From positions 62,001-126,000 of the forward strand of contig CACZBD010000006.1 of the NCBI GenBank assembly GCA_902779305.1: a stretch of 64,000 bases of DNA, in the 5' to 3' direction. Below are positions 41,412 to 51,257 of this stretch, piece by piece. This stretch comes from an uncultured Lachnospiraceae bacterium. Its GTDB lineage: Bacteria; Bacillota; Clostridia; Lachnospirales; Lachnospiraceae. The position numbers were made by a program, and so were the translations under genes. How positions within the stretch are numbered: position 1 is the stretch's first letter; every line of letters starts with the position of its first letter. Under the pieces are notes generated by a model that made no database searches, was not told where the DNA came from, and saw only the letters and a program-made list of their open reading frames with translations.

Positions 41412-43273
41412 AACAGGCAACTTTTGACACCCCTTTTCAAAACTGTATTCCTTCCCTTCCATCATCCCTGTCTGATTATGATCCGTTTTGTGACGTCAGG
41501 GAACGGGGACTTTCCATTTCCGCTCTTCTGAAAGAAAAGCTTCTTTCGGACGGAAAAGCCTATCTTCATAAACCCTACGCAGCCATCTTTGCAACAGACT
41601 ACATGAAATTTAAAAGGACCGGCGACCGCTCAGCCTTTGAATCCCTGTATTTTTCAAGGCGTTTTCAACTGTGTGCTCTGATCACGGCCGAACTGGCAGA
41701 AGGAAAAGGAACGTTTCTCGATGACATCATCAACGGGATCTACTGCATTATGGAGGAAAGCAGCTGGGTCCTTCCCGCTCACAATACTTATGTCCGGGAT
41801 ACGCCGCAGCTGATCCTGCCCGTTCCGAAGAAACCTGTTCTGGATCTGTTCTCTTGTGAAACAGCTGCGCTTCTTGCGATGTGTTCCTATCTTTTGAAGG
41901 AGAAACTTAACAGTATTTCTCCTTTGATCGCTGACCGAATTCAAAGTGAGATCCTGGATCGTCTTGTAACGCCCTATCTCAACGAACATTTCTGGTGGAT
42001 GGGAAATGAAGAAGAACCCATGTGTAACTGGACACCCTGGTGCACGCAGAATGTTCTGCTTTCCGTTTTCCTGTTGCCGTTTTCAAACGAAATGAAAAGA
42101 AATGCGGTAATACAGGCCGCATACAGTCTGGATTGTTTTCTGAAGGACTATGGGGAAGACGGATGCTGCGATGAAGGCGCCCAGTACTACCGGCATGCAG
42201 GACTCTGTCTCTTCTCCTGCATGGAGATCCTGAATGCAGTAAGCGGAAATGCTTTTGCTTCACTTTTTGAACTGCAAAAGATCAAAAATCTGGCTTCCTA
42301 TATCGTTCATGTCCGTGTCGGTAACGGCTATTATATCAACTTTTCGGACTGCTCCGCCAAAGCAGGCAGCATGGGGGTGAGGGAATTTCTCTTCGGAAAA
42401 GCCTGCGGTCTGCACGCTCTGATGGAAGCTTCCGCGGATGATCTTTACAGAGATTACGAAGCTTCCGCTTTGTTTTCTGCGGACAGTGAGAAAATGAACC
42501 TGTTTTTCAGAATGCTCACGATCACGCATGCCACAGAAGTGCTTGCCTATCACAAACAAAGTACTGACAGCACGGGAAGCAGTGCCGGTGATATCTTCTA
42601 TCCCAGCGTCGGTCTGGTGATCGCACGTTCTCCCCGCTTTGTCCTTGCCGTCAAAGCCGGCGACAATGCCGACAATCACAATCATAATGACACCGGCAGT
42701 TTCACGCTGTATCAGGATCAATTGCCTGTTTTTGTCGACATCGGTGTTGAAACCTATTCGCAGAAGACGTTTTCCGACAAACGTTATGAGATCTGGACCA
42801 TGCAGTCCTCCTATCATAATCTTCCGACAATTGCGGGGCTTGACCAGCACGACGGGGCAAAATACCGGGCCACGCATGTAAACTGTAAGCTTCAGGATCC
42901 TGTCCGCTCGATCTTCATGCAAATAGAAGAAGCTTACCCTTTAACGGATAAGCTTTCTTCTGAAATCATTTATGCACGGACGGTCTGTCTTGATCCCGTT
43001 TCCGAGGTCATAACGCTCAAAGATCAGACAGACTGTTCCGATGTTGTGCTGAATTTTATCACTTACGATCCTCCAAAACAGTCCGGTCATGAAAACACGT
43101 ATCTGCTCGGGAATACCGTTATCTCCTTTGAAGGCGCCACGCTCCTTGACGTGGAAACCCTTCCGGTCACGGATGAACGTCTGAAACTCGCCTGGGATCA
43201 CGATCTGTACCGGATCCGGCTGAAGATGGAAGCATCAGACTTCAGCATGCGGATATCCGCATCACTGTCCTAA
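41408..43273 (+). CDS. heparinase II/III-family polysaccharide lyase, cytoplasmic
   Basis: The 621-residue protein has an N-terminal alpha/alpha-toroid region and a C-terminal Heparinase II/III-like beta domain with GDNADNHNHNDTGSFTLY and VDIGVETYSQKTF. These enzymes cleave uronic-acid polysaccharides by beta-elimination, producing 4,5-unsaturated ends, the substrates of GH88. It lacks a signal peptide, so it would cut imported oligosaccharides inside the cell. It shares an ATGA overlap with the regulator gene. Its last 12 bases overlap the end of convergent alaS. Specificity (heparan, hyaluronan, alginate or other) cannot be read from sequence. Confidence 0.83.
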   Translation: MKQATFDTPFQNCIPSLPSSLSDYDPFCDVRERGLSISALLKEKLLSDGKAYLHKPYAAIFATDYMKFKRTGDRSAFESLYFSRRFQLCALITAELAEGKGTFLDDIINGIYCIMEESSWVLPAHNTYVRDTPQLILPVPKKPVLDLFSCETAALLAMCSYLLKEKLNSISPLIADRIQSEILDRLVTPYLNEHFWWMGNEEEPMCNWTPWCTQNVLLSVFLLPFSNEMKRNAVIQAAYSLDCFLKDYGEDGCCDEGAQYYRHAGLCLFSCMEILNAVSGNAFASLFELQKIKNLASYIVHVRVGNGYYINFSDCSAKAGSMGVREFLFGKACGLHALMEASADDLYRDYEASALFSADSEKMNLFFRMLTITHATEVLAYHKQSTDSTGSSAGDIFYPSVGLVIARSPRFVLAVKAGDNADNHNHNDTGSFTLYQDQLPVFVDIGVETYSQKTFSDKRYEIWTMQSSYHNLPTIAGLDQHDGAKYRATHVNCKLQDPVRSIFMQIEEAYPLTDKLSSEIIYARTVCLDPVSEVITLKDQTDCSDVVLNFITYDPPKQSGHENTYLLGNTVISFEGATLLDVETLPVTDERLKLAWDHDLYRIRLKMEASDFSMRISASLS

Positions 43274-45952
43274 CTGTCCCTCCAAAACTTCTTTTGCCTT
43301 GGCAAGGCAGTCATCAACACCCGCAGGGTTCTTTCCGCCGGCCTGCGCCATGTTCGGACGTCCGCCGCCACCGCCGCCGATGAGGCCTGCGATCCCTTTG
43401 ATCAGATTGCCCGCATGCGCGCCCATTTTCTGTGCTTCTTCATTGGCCGTTGCGATCAGGTTGACTTTGTCTCCCTGTACGGAAGCGATCACGACAACAC
43501 CTTTATCAAGCTGATCCCGCAGTGAATCGCCAAGATCCCTTAATGCGTTCATATCGAGGTTGTCTACCTTTGTAGCGATCAGTTTCACGCCTTTTACATC
43601 CACCGCGTCGGAAAGCACATCGCCGACCGCTTCTTTGGCAGCCTGCGCCTTGATGGATTCGAGTTCTGCCGAAAGAGATTTGATCGTATCCTGCATATGA
43701 TTGATCTTTTCCACCAGCGCAGCCGGTGTCGATTTGGCAGCTTTTGCGGCTTCGTTCAGATTCTTCTCGATCTCTTTGTAATAGGAAAAGACTGCATCGC
43801 CCGTCAGCGCTTCGATACGTCTGACGCCGGATGCCACACCGTTTTCCGAAAGGATCTTGAACGCGGAGATCACGCCGGTATTTGCTACATGCGTACCGCC
43901 GCAAAGTTCCACAGAAAATGCATCCCCGTATGCGCTTTCTGCATCTTTCACATCGGATCTTCCCATGGAAACGACGCGTACTTTCTCACCGTATTTTTCT
44001 CCGAACAGAGCCATGGCGCCGGTTTTCTTGGCTTCCTCGATCCCCATCTCCTCCGTTGCGACTTTCAGGTTCGAAGAGATCTTTTCATTCACGATCCGTT
44101 CCACATCTGAGATCTGCTCCGGGGTCATAGCTTCAAAATGGGAAAAGTCAAACCTTAAGCGGCCTGCATCCACGAGGGAACCTTTCTGTTCCACATGATT
44201 GCCGAGAACGGTCTTTAACGCCTTCTGCAGAAGGTGTGTAGCCGAGTGATTTTTACAGGTATTCTGACGGTTCTTCTCATCGACCTCTGCGCATGCCGCA
44301 TCGCCGGTCCTGATCATTCCCTTTGTTACCGTACCGACATGGCCGATCATGGTGCCTGCAAGATGGATGGTCTCTTCCACACGGAACTCGCCGCCGTCCG
44401 TCATGATGGTCCCGATGTCGCCGACCTGACCGCCCATGGTTCCGTAGAACGGGGTCACATCAAGCACCACGGTCCCTTTCTGGCCGTCCGTTAAGCATTC
44501 CGTAACCGCAGTATCCGTTGTGAGCGCGATGACCTTTGCATCCGCTTTCGTTTTTTCATAACCGACAAAATCCGTCTTCAGGGTCAGATCCAGATCGTCG
44601 TATACATTTCTTTCACGCCCGGCCATATGCTCCGCACCCTTATAGGTGCCGCTGCTCTGTTCCTTGGCGGCTTTCTTGGCCGCTTCGAACCCGGCCTCAT
44701 CATAGGAAAGGCCCTTTTCGTTCAGGATCTCGACCGTTAAATCGATCGGGAAGCCGTAGGTATCGTACAGGCGGAACGCATCCTCACCGGAAAGCACCTT
44801 CTCGCCCTTTGCCTGCATTTCCGACTCGAGTTTTGACAGGATGGAAAGGCCCTGGTCGATCGTCTTGTTGAATTGGGCTTCCTCTTTGGCAATAACATTA
44901 AAGATGAAATCTTTCTTTTCTTCGAGTTCCGGATAACCGTCCTTGGATCCCTCGATCACGGTCGCGGCAAGATCCGTCAGGAACGTGCCTTCAATACCTA
45001 AGATCCTTCCGTGACGGCAGGCTCTTCTTAAAAGTCTTCTTAAGACATAACCTCTGCCGCCGTTTTCCGGCATGATCCCGTCGCTGACCATGAATGTCAC
45101 GGAACGGATATGGTCAGTAACGACACGCAGCGAGATATCCGTCTGCGTATCAAGTCCGTACTGTTTTCCGGAAAGACGGCAGACATGATCGCGAAGCGCT
45201 TTCATCGTATCGATGTCAAACATCGAATCCACATCCTGCACCGCGCAGGCCAGACGCTCTAAGCCCATGCCCGTGTCGATGTTTTTCTGCTTCAGTTCCG
45301 AATAGTTGCCTTTCCCGTCATTGTAGAACTGGGAAAAGACATCGTTCCAGATCTCCATGTACCTGTCGCAGTCGCAGCCGACTTTGCAGTCCGGCTTTCC
45401 GCAGCCGTATTTTTCTCCGCGGTCATAGTAGACCTCGGAACAGGGACCGCAGGCACCTTCGCCATGCTCCCAGAAGTTATCTTCCTTGCCGAATCTCGAA
45501 ATGCGGTCGGCGGCGATCCCGATCTTCTTGTTCCAGATCTCAAAAGCTTCATCGTCATCTTCATAGACGGAAGGATAGAGTCTGTCAGGATCAAGTCCGA
45601 CTTCTTTGGTTAAGAATTCCCAGGTAAAGTTGATCGCTTCTTCCTTGAAATAGTCTCCAAAGGAAAAGTTTCCGAGCATTTCAAAAAACGTGCCGTGTCT
45701 TGCGGTCTTTCCGACATTGTCGATATCCCCGGTCCTGATACACTTCTGGCAGGTCGTGACGCGTCTTCTCGGCGGGATCTCCGCGCCGGTAAAATACGGC
45801 TTTAAGGGCGCCATTCCCGAATTGATCAGAAGCAGTGACGCATCATTATGCGGCACAAGAGAAAAACTGTTCATTTTTAAATGTCCGTTCTTCTCAAAAT
45901 AGTCCAAAAACATTTTGCGAAGTTCATTTACACCGTATTTTTGCAAGATCAT
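43262..45952 (-). CDS. alaS: alanyl-tRNA synthetase
   Basis: The 896-residue protein has all AlaRS parts: class II catalytic core (FLDYFEKNGHLKMNSFSLVPHNDASLLL at the start, motif 2 with TTCQKCIRTGDIDNVG), tRNA recognition region, the editing domain with zinc ligands HSATHLLQKAL and CGGTHVANTG, and the C-Ala domain ending in a glycine-rich GGGGGGRPNMAQAGG. GGAGG lies three bases before the ATG 45952; a TTG six bases in has better spacing. It is encoded 36 bases after asnA. Confidence 0.96.
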   Translation of the reverse strand: MILQKYGVNELRKMFLDYFEKNGHLKMNSFSLVPHNDASLLLINSGMAPLKPYFTGAEIPPRRRVTTCQKCIRTGDIDNVGKTARHGTFFEMLGNFSFGDYFKEEAINFTWEFLTKEVGLDPDRLYPSVYEDDDEAFEIWNKKIGIAADRISRFGKEDNFWEHGEGACGPCSEVYYDRGEKYGCGKPDCKVGCDCDRYMEIWNDVFSQFYNDGKGNYSELKQKNIDTGMGLERLACAVQDVDSMFDIDTMKALRDHVCRLSGKQYGLDTQTDISLRVVTDHIRSVTFMVSDGIMPENGGRGYVLRRLLRRACRHGRILGIEGTFLTDLAATVIEGSKDGYPELEEKKDFIFNVIAKEEAQFNKTIDQGLSILSKLESEMQAKGEKVLSGEDAFRLYDTYGFPIDLTVEILNEKGLSYDEAGFEAAKKAAKEQSSGTYKGAEHMAGRERNVYDDLDLTLKTDFVGYEKTKADAKVIALTTDTAVTECLTDGQKGTVVLDVTPFYGTMGGQVGDIGTIMTDGGEFRVEETIHLAGTMIGHVGTVTKGMIRTGDAACAEVDEKNRQNTCKNHSATHLLQKALKTVLGNHVEQKGSLVDAGRLRFDFSHFEAMTPEQISDVERIVNEKISSNLKVATEEMGIEEAKKTGAMALFGEKYGEKVRVVSMGRSDVKDAESAYGDAFSVELCGGTHVANTGVISAFKILSENGVASGVRRIEALTGDAVFSYYKEIEKNLNEAAKAAKSTPAALVEKINHMQDTIKSLSAELESIKAQAAKEAVGDVLSDAVDVKGVKLIATKVDNLDMNALRDLGDSLRDQLDKGVVVIASVQGDKVNLIATANEEAQKMGAHAGNLIKGIAGLIGGGGGGRPNMAQAGGKNPAGVDDCLAKAKEVLEGQLGQ

Positions 45953-45988
45953 GTTCCTCCGTATCCATAAGTAGTCTTGTGATTTAGA

Positions 45989-47008
45989 TCAAAGCAGGCT
46001 GACGCCGTGTTTTGCGGCATATTCCGTTACCTCATCGGGCCAGATCGAACTCTGCACTTCACCGATGTGCGCTCTTCTTAAGAAAAACATGCAGATCCTG
46101 GACTGGCCGATGCCGCCGCCGATCGTATAGGGAAGTTCCCCGTTTAAGATGGCTTTCTGGAACGGCAGTTCCGATCGTTCCATGCAGCCCGCAGCCTTCA
46201 GCTGTTTCTTCAGTGACTTTTCATCCACGCGAATGCCCATGCTGGATAATTCCAGCGCAAGATCCAGAACGGGATAATACACGATGATGTCGCCGTTCAG
46301 TTCCCAGTCGTCATAGTCCGGAGCCCTGCCGTCATGGCGCTTTCCGCTTGCCAGCGTCTTGCCGATCTGCATCAAAAAGATCGCCTTGTATTCTTTTGCC
46401 GCCTGATCTTCCCGCTGTTTCGGCGTCAGATCGGGATAGCGGTCCTCAAGTTCCTGCGTCGTTAGGAAGGTGATCTCATCCGGCAGGATCCTTTTGATCT
46501 GCGGATAACGCGAATTGATGAACACTTCCGTATTCTTCAGCGCCTCATAGACTTTTTTGACCACTTCCTTCAGGGTTTTTACATTCCGTTCCTTTTTATC
46601 GATGATCTTTTCCCAGTCCCACTGGTCCACATAGATCGAATGCAGGTTGTCGGTGTCTTCGTCCCTTCTGATGGCGCTCATGTCGGTATAGAGGCCTTCC
46701 CCATGTTCGAACCCGTATTTGGCAAGCGCCATTCTCTTCCACTTGGCCAGGGAATGCACGATCTCCGCCGGGGCTTCATTCAGTTCTTTGATCCCGAAGG
46801 AAACCGGTCTTTCCACTCCGTTTAAGTTGTCATTCAGTCCGGTTTCGGGTCTTACGAAAAGCGGGGCCGACACACGCGTTAAGTTCAGTTCCTTGGCAAG
46901 CGAGCGCTCAAAATAGTCCTTCACTTCCTTGATCGCGATCTCTGTCTCTTTGACCGGCATCGGACTTTTGTAGCCCTTTGGGATCACGATCCGCAGTTCC
47001 TTTTTCAT
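45989..47008 (-). CDS. asnA: aspartate-ammonia ligase
   Basis: AsnA makes asparagine from aspartate and ammonia with ATP. The 339-residue protein has the class II aaRS-like core: KRMALAKYGFEHGEGLYTDMSAIRRDE, SIYVDQWDWEK, and IGGGIGQSRICMFFLRRAHIGEVQ near its end. It matches the E. coli AsnA family in length and motif order. It starts five bases after the hybrid kinase. Confidence 0.95.
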   Translation of the reverse strand: MKKELRIVIPKGYKSPMPVKETEIAIKEVKDYFERSLAKELNLTRVSAPLFVRPETGLNDNLNGVERPVSFGIKELNEAPAEIVHSLAKWKRMALAKYGFEHGEGLYTDMSAIRRDEDTDNLHSIYVDQWDWEKIIDKKERNVKTLKEVVKKVYEALKNTEVFINSRYPQIKRILPDEITFLTTQELEDRYPDLTPKQREDQAAKEYKAIFLMQIGKTLASGKRHDGRAPDYDDWELNGDIIVYYPVLDLALELSSMGIRVDEKSLKKQLKAAGCMERSELPFQKAILNGELPYTIGGGIGQSRICMFFLRRAHIGEVQSSIWPDEVTEYAAKHGVSLL

Positions 47009-47013
47009 AATCT

Positions 47014-49410
47014 CTACTCCTCCATATACTGTCGCTTTGTCAGTGATACATATTTACACATGATCTGATGCAGTTCTTCAAGCTTGACGGGCTTTGCAAG
47101 ATAGTCGTTCATCCCGCAGGATAAGAGTGTTTCTTTGGTACCGCTCAAGACATCCGCGGTCAGCGCAACGATCGGCAGTTCACTTGCCGAACACCCTTTG
47201 ATCTTTCTGATCTCGATCGTCGCTTCCCTGCCGTCAACCTCCGGCATCATGTAATCCATGAAGATAAGATCAAAGTTCTGGTCTTTTTTCAGGATCTCGA
47301 TCGACTGCCTTCCGCCGGAAGCAAGGACCGGTTCGATCCCGTACTGCTTCAGCTGTTCCGTGATCACTTTCAGATTGACACGGTTATCGTCCACGGCCAG
47401 CACCCGGAATCCCGGTGCCTTGAATTTGCCGAGTTCTTCTTTCTTTTCTTCCTCTTCCTCTTTTTCGCGGACAGCTTTCGCGCTTGCATTGGACTCACGA
47501 TCGATCTCCTGCGTCACAAACGCCGCAAAGGTGGATCCTTTTCCGTATTCGCTGCTCACGGTGATCCGTCCGTCCATCAGTTCCGCAAGCTGTTTTGCGA
47601 TCGCAAGGCCTAAGCCGGTACCTTCTTTGCTGCGATTTTTCCTTGCATCCACCTGCGTGAATTCATCGAACAGTTTCTTTAAATCTTCGTCCTTGATCCC
47701 GATCCCGGAATCCGCAACGATAAAGATCAGTTCCGCATGATCGTCGTCAAGCCTTCTGTAGCCGGCTTTGAGATCCACAAATCCCTGGTCGGTGTATTTG
47801 ACCGCGTTGTTCAAAAGATTCAGGATGATCTGTCTGACTCTGCCCTCGTCGCCGATCATGAACTTCGGGATCCTCGGATCCACGGAAACCGTCATCGAAA
47901 GGCCTTTTTCCTTCGCTTTGATCTTCAGCATTTTCTCGATGTCATCGATCATTTTTGCGGGCTCGTAAGAGGCATTGACCAGATCGTATTTTCCCGCCGA
48001 AAATTTGGAATAATCCAGGATATCATTGATGATCTCCAAAAGGTTCTTGGAGGCCGAATAGATCGTATTGACGTAGTCCCACTCTTCATCCTGCAGGGTC
48101 TCCGACTGGGAAAGCAGTTCCGACATGCTCATGATCGCATTCATGGGCGTCCGGATCTCGTGGGACATATTGGCAAGGAAAATACTCTTGTCCCAGCTTT
48201 CCTTTACCGCCTGTTCTTTTTCCGTCTGCAGTTTCAAAAGTCCCCTGATGCTGTCATAGGCCTGGATCAGTAAAAATACGGTAAGCGCAAACGTCAGGAT
48301 ATTTCCGGTGTTCTTGTAATCCTTGTTCCAGTACTGCCTTACGATCTCAAGCATCGATAAGGGGAATAAAAAGACCAGTCCCCAGAACAGTGCTTTTACG
48401 GATCTGTCCTTATGTTTCAGATAACACAGGATCGTTGTGGCAAAGATCATCACGACCACGATGATGGTTGCGATATGTGTCAGGAACAGTGTTCTTTGCA
48501 GGTCAAGGATCCCGAAGATCTGCAACAGCAGATACGGATAGGTCAGAACAAATGCAACCATTTCCATGATAAAGTACAGTCTGTCATACCGTTTTCTCTG
48601 CACCAGATTGGCATAACCCATGAACGTTGCCGGCAGCATGGCCAGCGAAAGAAACGTAAAAGCATAGATCAGGTAGGCATTTCCCAGCCTGAACTGGACC
48701 AGTTTCGCTTCCATCAGGATCCACGTACAGGTAAAGATCATAAAGAGACCCAGCGTCAGCAGCTTATTGTCTCTGTTCTTGTTTCCGATCCAAAGTACAA
48801 GATAAAGCAGAAGCAGGACAAAGCCGATCACGACAAGAAATCTCGCGAGGATATGGCGGATGCCATACATCTGCTCCAGATAATGATGGATCTCCCATCT
48901 GGTCCCGAGGTAGAAATCAGGGATCCGCCCGCGCTCATGATCGTAATCGCTTTCAAACGTGATCTCGATCTCTTTCCCCGCATAGGAACTCATCATCGGC
49001 ACGAAGACAAAATAGCGGCCGCTTGTGATCCAAAGCGGATGCGTTCCCTCGTACCCGTAATCAGCGATCTTTTCCCCTTCGATCCGGACAACGACTTTTT
49101 TGTCGGAGATCCTGAAGGCCAGTTCATCCTTGTCATCCAGATCATGCGGAAGTTCGGTATAGATCGTAAAAGAGCGTTCTCCCTCTTTCATGTAATCCCC
49201 AAGATCCACATCATCATTGCAGAGGATCTTCTGCCCGTCGATCTCTGAATACCACGAGGTCAATGCCCTTACACTATCCTCTTTGTATGTAACATCCAAA
49301 TGCTTAGCAAACGCAGCCGTGACGGTCATGCCCAGCACAAGCAGGATCTGAACGAGAAGAAGAGTCTTAAAGATCCATGTTCTGTTTTTGTAAAATGATC
49401 TTTTGTTCAT
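47014..49410 (-). CDS. hybrid sensor histidine kinase / response regulator (7TMR-DISM type)
   Basis: The 798-residue protein has an N-terminal signal/anchor, an extracellular domain (about 40-180), a block of seven membrane helices (about 188-390) of the 7TMR-DISM type, a HisKA domain with FLANMSHEIRTPMNAI (phospho-acceptor H417), an HATPase domain (NLLNNAVKYT, DSGIGI) and a C-terminal receiver (acceptor Asp in FMDYMMPEVDG, about residue 725). A final output step needs an HPt protein, such as the one at 54751. No ribosome binding site is visible before its ATG; TATGAA ends five bases upstream. Confidence 0.92.
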   Translation of the reverse strand: MNKRSFYKNRTWIFKTLLLVQILLVLGMTVTAAFAKHLDVTYKEDSVRALTSWYSEIDGQKILCNDDVDLGDYMKEGERSFTIYTELPHDLDDKDELAFRISDKKVVVRIEGEKIADYGYEGTHPLWITSGRYFVFVPMMSSYAGKEIEITFESDYDHERGRIPDFYLGTRWEIHHYLEQMYGIRHILARFLVVIGFVLLLLYLVLWIGNKNRDNKLLTLGLFMIFTCTWILMEAKLVQFRLGNAYLIYAFTFLSLAMLPATFMGYANLVQRKRYDRLYFIMEMVAFVLTYPYLLLQIFGILDLQRTLFLTHIATIIVVVMIFATTILCYLKHKDRSVKALFWGLVFLFPLSMLEIVRQYWNKDYKNTGNILTFALTVFLLIQAYDSIRGLLKLQTEKEQAVKESWDKSIFLANMSHEIRTPMNAIMSMSELLSQSETLQDEEWDYVNTIYSASKNLLEIINDILDYSKFSAGKYDLVNASYEPAKMIDDIEKMLKIKAKEKGLSMTVSVDPRIPKFMIGDEGRVRQIILNLLNNAVKYTDQGFVDLKAGYRRLDDDHAELIFIVADSGIGIKDEDLKKLFDEFTQVDARKNRSKEGTGLGLAIAKQLAELMDGRITVSSEYGKGSTFAAFVTQEIDRESNASAKAVREKEEEEEKKEELGKFKAPGFRVLAVDDNRVNLKVITEQLKQYGIEPVLASGGRQSIEILKKDQNFDLIFMDYMMPEVDGREATIEIRKIKGCSASELPIVALTADVLSGTKETLLSCGMNDYLAKPVKLEELHQIMCKYVSLTKRQYMEE

Positions 49411-49457
49411 GATTTTTCATAAAAATAGACAAATGCCACTCTTCAAAATAGCACAGA

Positions 49458-51257
49458 TCATGCCAGCCTGTAAAGTTCCGCGTAAAATCCGTTCTGTTTC
49501 ATCAGAGATTCATGCGTCCCCTGCTCGATGATCGTTCCGCCCTTCATGACCAGGATCAGATCCGCATCCCGGATCGTCGAAAGGCGGTGCGCCACGATAA
49601 ATGCGGTCTTATTTTCCATCAGTGTCCGGAACGCCTGCTGGATCCTGATCTCGGTCCGTGTATCAATGGACGAGGTCGCCTCATCCAAGATCAGCATCGG
49701 CGGTTTGTTCAGCATCAGTCTGGTGATGCAGAGCAGCTGCCTCTGTCCCTGCGAGAGCATTTCCCCGTCCTCTCCGATCTGCGTGTCATATCCGTCCTTA
49801 AGCCTTCTGATAAAGGAATGCGCATGGGACAGTTTTGCGGCTTCGATCATCTCTTCTTCCGTGGCATCAGGCTTTCCGAACAGGATATTTTCTCTCACGG
49901 TCCCATCAAAAAGCCAGGTGTCCTGCAGGACCATGCCGAATAAGCGGCGGGAGTCGTTCAGCGTATAAGAGGCGATATCGGTCTGATCGATCAGGATCTT
50001 TCCTGCATCCGGATCGTAAAACCGCATCAAAAGATTGATCAGCGTGGTCTTTCCACAGCCGGTAGGCCCGACGATCGCGACTTTCATGCCGTTCTTAACG
50101 CAAACATTCAGGTCCCTGATCAGGTCCTGCCCTTTTATATAGGAAAAATCAATGTGATCCAGTTCCACATCTCCGCTCACGACAGGCATCTCAAGCGGCG
50201 CATCCGTCTCGTTTTCAAAGGTCTCATCATCGATCACCTCAAATACGCGCGCGGCGCAGGCGATCGCATTCTGCAGTTCGGTGATCACCGACGTGATGTC
50301 ATTGAACGGTTTCATATACTGATTCGCATAACTTAAGAACGCGGTCAGGATCCCGACGGAAAGCGAGCCGAACAGGACGGAGCTCTCCGTATAGACGGCA
50401 ACGGCGCCGATGCAGGCCACGAGCGCATACACGATATTATTGACAAATCTGGTGGACGGGTTGGTCAGGGAAGAGAAAAACAGCGCTTTTAAGGATGACT
50501 TCTGCAGTTCATCATTGATCCGGTCAAAATCACGGAGTACCTTCTCTTCCTGCCCGTAAGCTTTCACGACTTTGGCGTTTGAGAGCATCTCGTCGGCAAG
50601 CGCCGTCTGCTCCCCTCTTTGCGCACTCTGTACCCGGAACATATCATAGGTATGCTTGGATATGAACCTGGCCACAAAGATCGACAGCGGCGTGACGACA
50701 ACCACGATCAGCGTGATCGCAACATTCATCGAAAACATAAAGATGAGGGTGCCGGCGATCGTGATCACACCCGTAAACAGCTGAGTGAATCCCATCAGCA
50801 GACCATCCGCAAACTGTTCCGCATCCGATGTCAGCCTGCTTAAGAGGTCCCCTCCCGCGTGCGAATCGATATAGGATAACGGGAACTTCTGCAGACGAAG
50901 GAATGCCGCTTCCCTGATATGCAGCACGCTGTTATAGACCACATGGTTGTTGATGAGGTTCATCAGATACTGCGAAATGCCTGCAAGCAGCGCAAGGATC
51001 GCACAGTGGATCAGACAACGGTAAAAAACAGATGAAAAATCCCTTTCGCAGATCATATCGATGGCATTCCCGATCCGGATCGGCAAGAGCAGCGTAAACG
51101 TTACGGTCGATACCGCCAGCAGAAACGATAAGATCAGCAGCGGCAGATACTTCTTCTCTTCGGAAAGGACGCGCCTGATGACATGGCTCTTTTTGATGTT
51201 CCGGTCATTGTCAAAGACTTTGCCGCTCGGCATATAGCCGTATAGATGCATGCTCAT
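49458..51257 (-). CDS. ABC exporter half-transporter with canonical ATPase site
   Basis: The 599-residue protein has six membrane helices (about 35-335) and a C-terminal ATPase domain with Walker A GPTGCGKTT, signature LSQGQRQLLC and Walker B MLILDEATSSID, including the catalytic Glu. It overlaps the other half-transporter gene by ATGA. The pair matches heterodimeric multidrug exporters such as BmrCD/LmrCD or TM287/288. Confidence 0.93.
   Translation of the reverse strand: MSMHLYGYMPSGKVFDNDRNIKKSHVIRRVLSEEKKYLPLLILSFLLAVSTVTFTLLLPIRIGNAIDMICERDFSSVFYRCLIHCAILALLAGISQYLMNLINNHVVYNSVLHIREAAFLRLQKFPLSYIDSHAGGDLLSRLTSDAEQFADGLLMGFTQLFTGVITIAGTLIFMFSMNVAITLIVVVVTPLSIFVARFISKHTYDMFRVQSAQRGEQTALADEMLSNAKVVKAYGQEEKVLRDFDRINDELQKSSLKALFFSSLTNPSTRFVNNIVYALVACIGAVAVYTESSVLFGSLSVGILTAFLSYANQYMKPFNDITSVITELQNAIACAARVFEVIDDETFENETDAPLEMPVVSGDVELDHIDFSYIKGQDLIRDLNVCVKNGMKVAIVGPTGCGKTTLINLLMRFYDPDAGKILIDQTDIASYTLNDSRRLFGMVLQDTWLFDGTVRENILFGKPDATEEEMIEAAKLSHAHSFIRRLKDGYDTQIGEDGEMLSQGQRQLLCITRLMLNKPPMLILDEATSSIDTRTEIRIQQAFRTLMENKTAFIVAHRLSTIRDADLILVMKGGTIIEQGTHESLMKQNGFYAELYRLA

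Noticed and set aside
45953-45988. T-box leader before alaS
   Set aside because: The gap to asnA is only 36 bases and has no T-box sequence.
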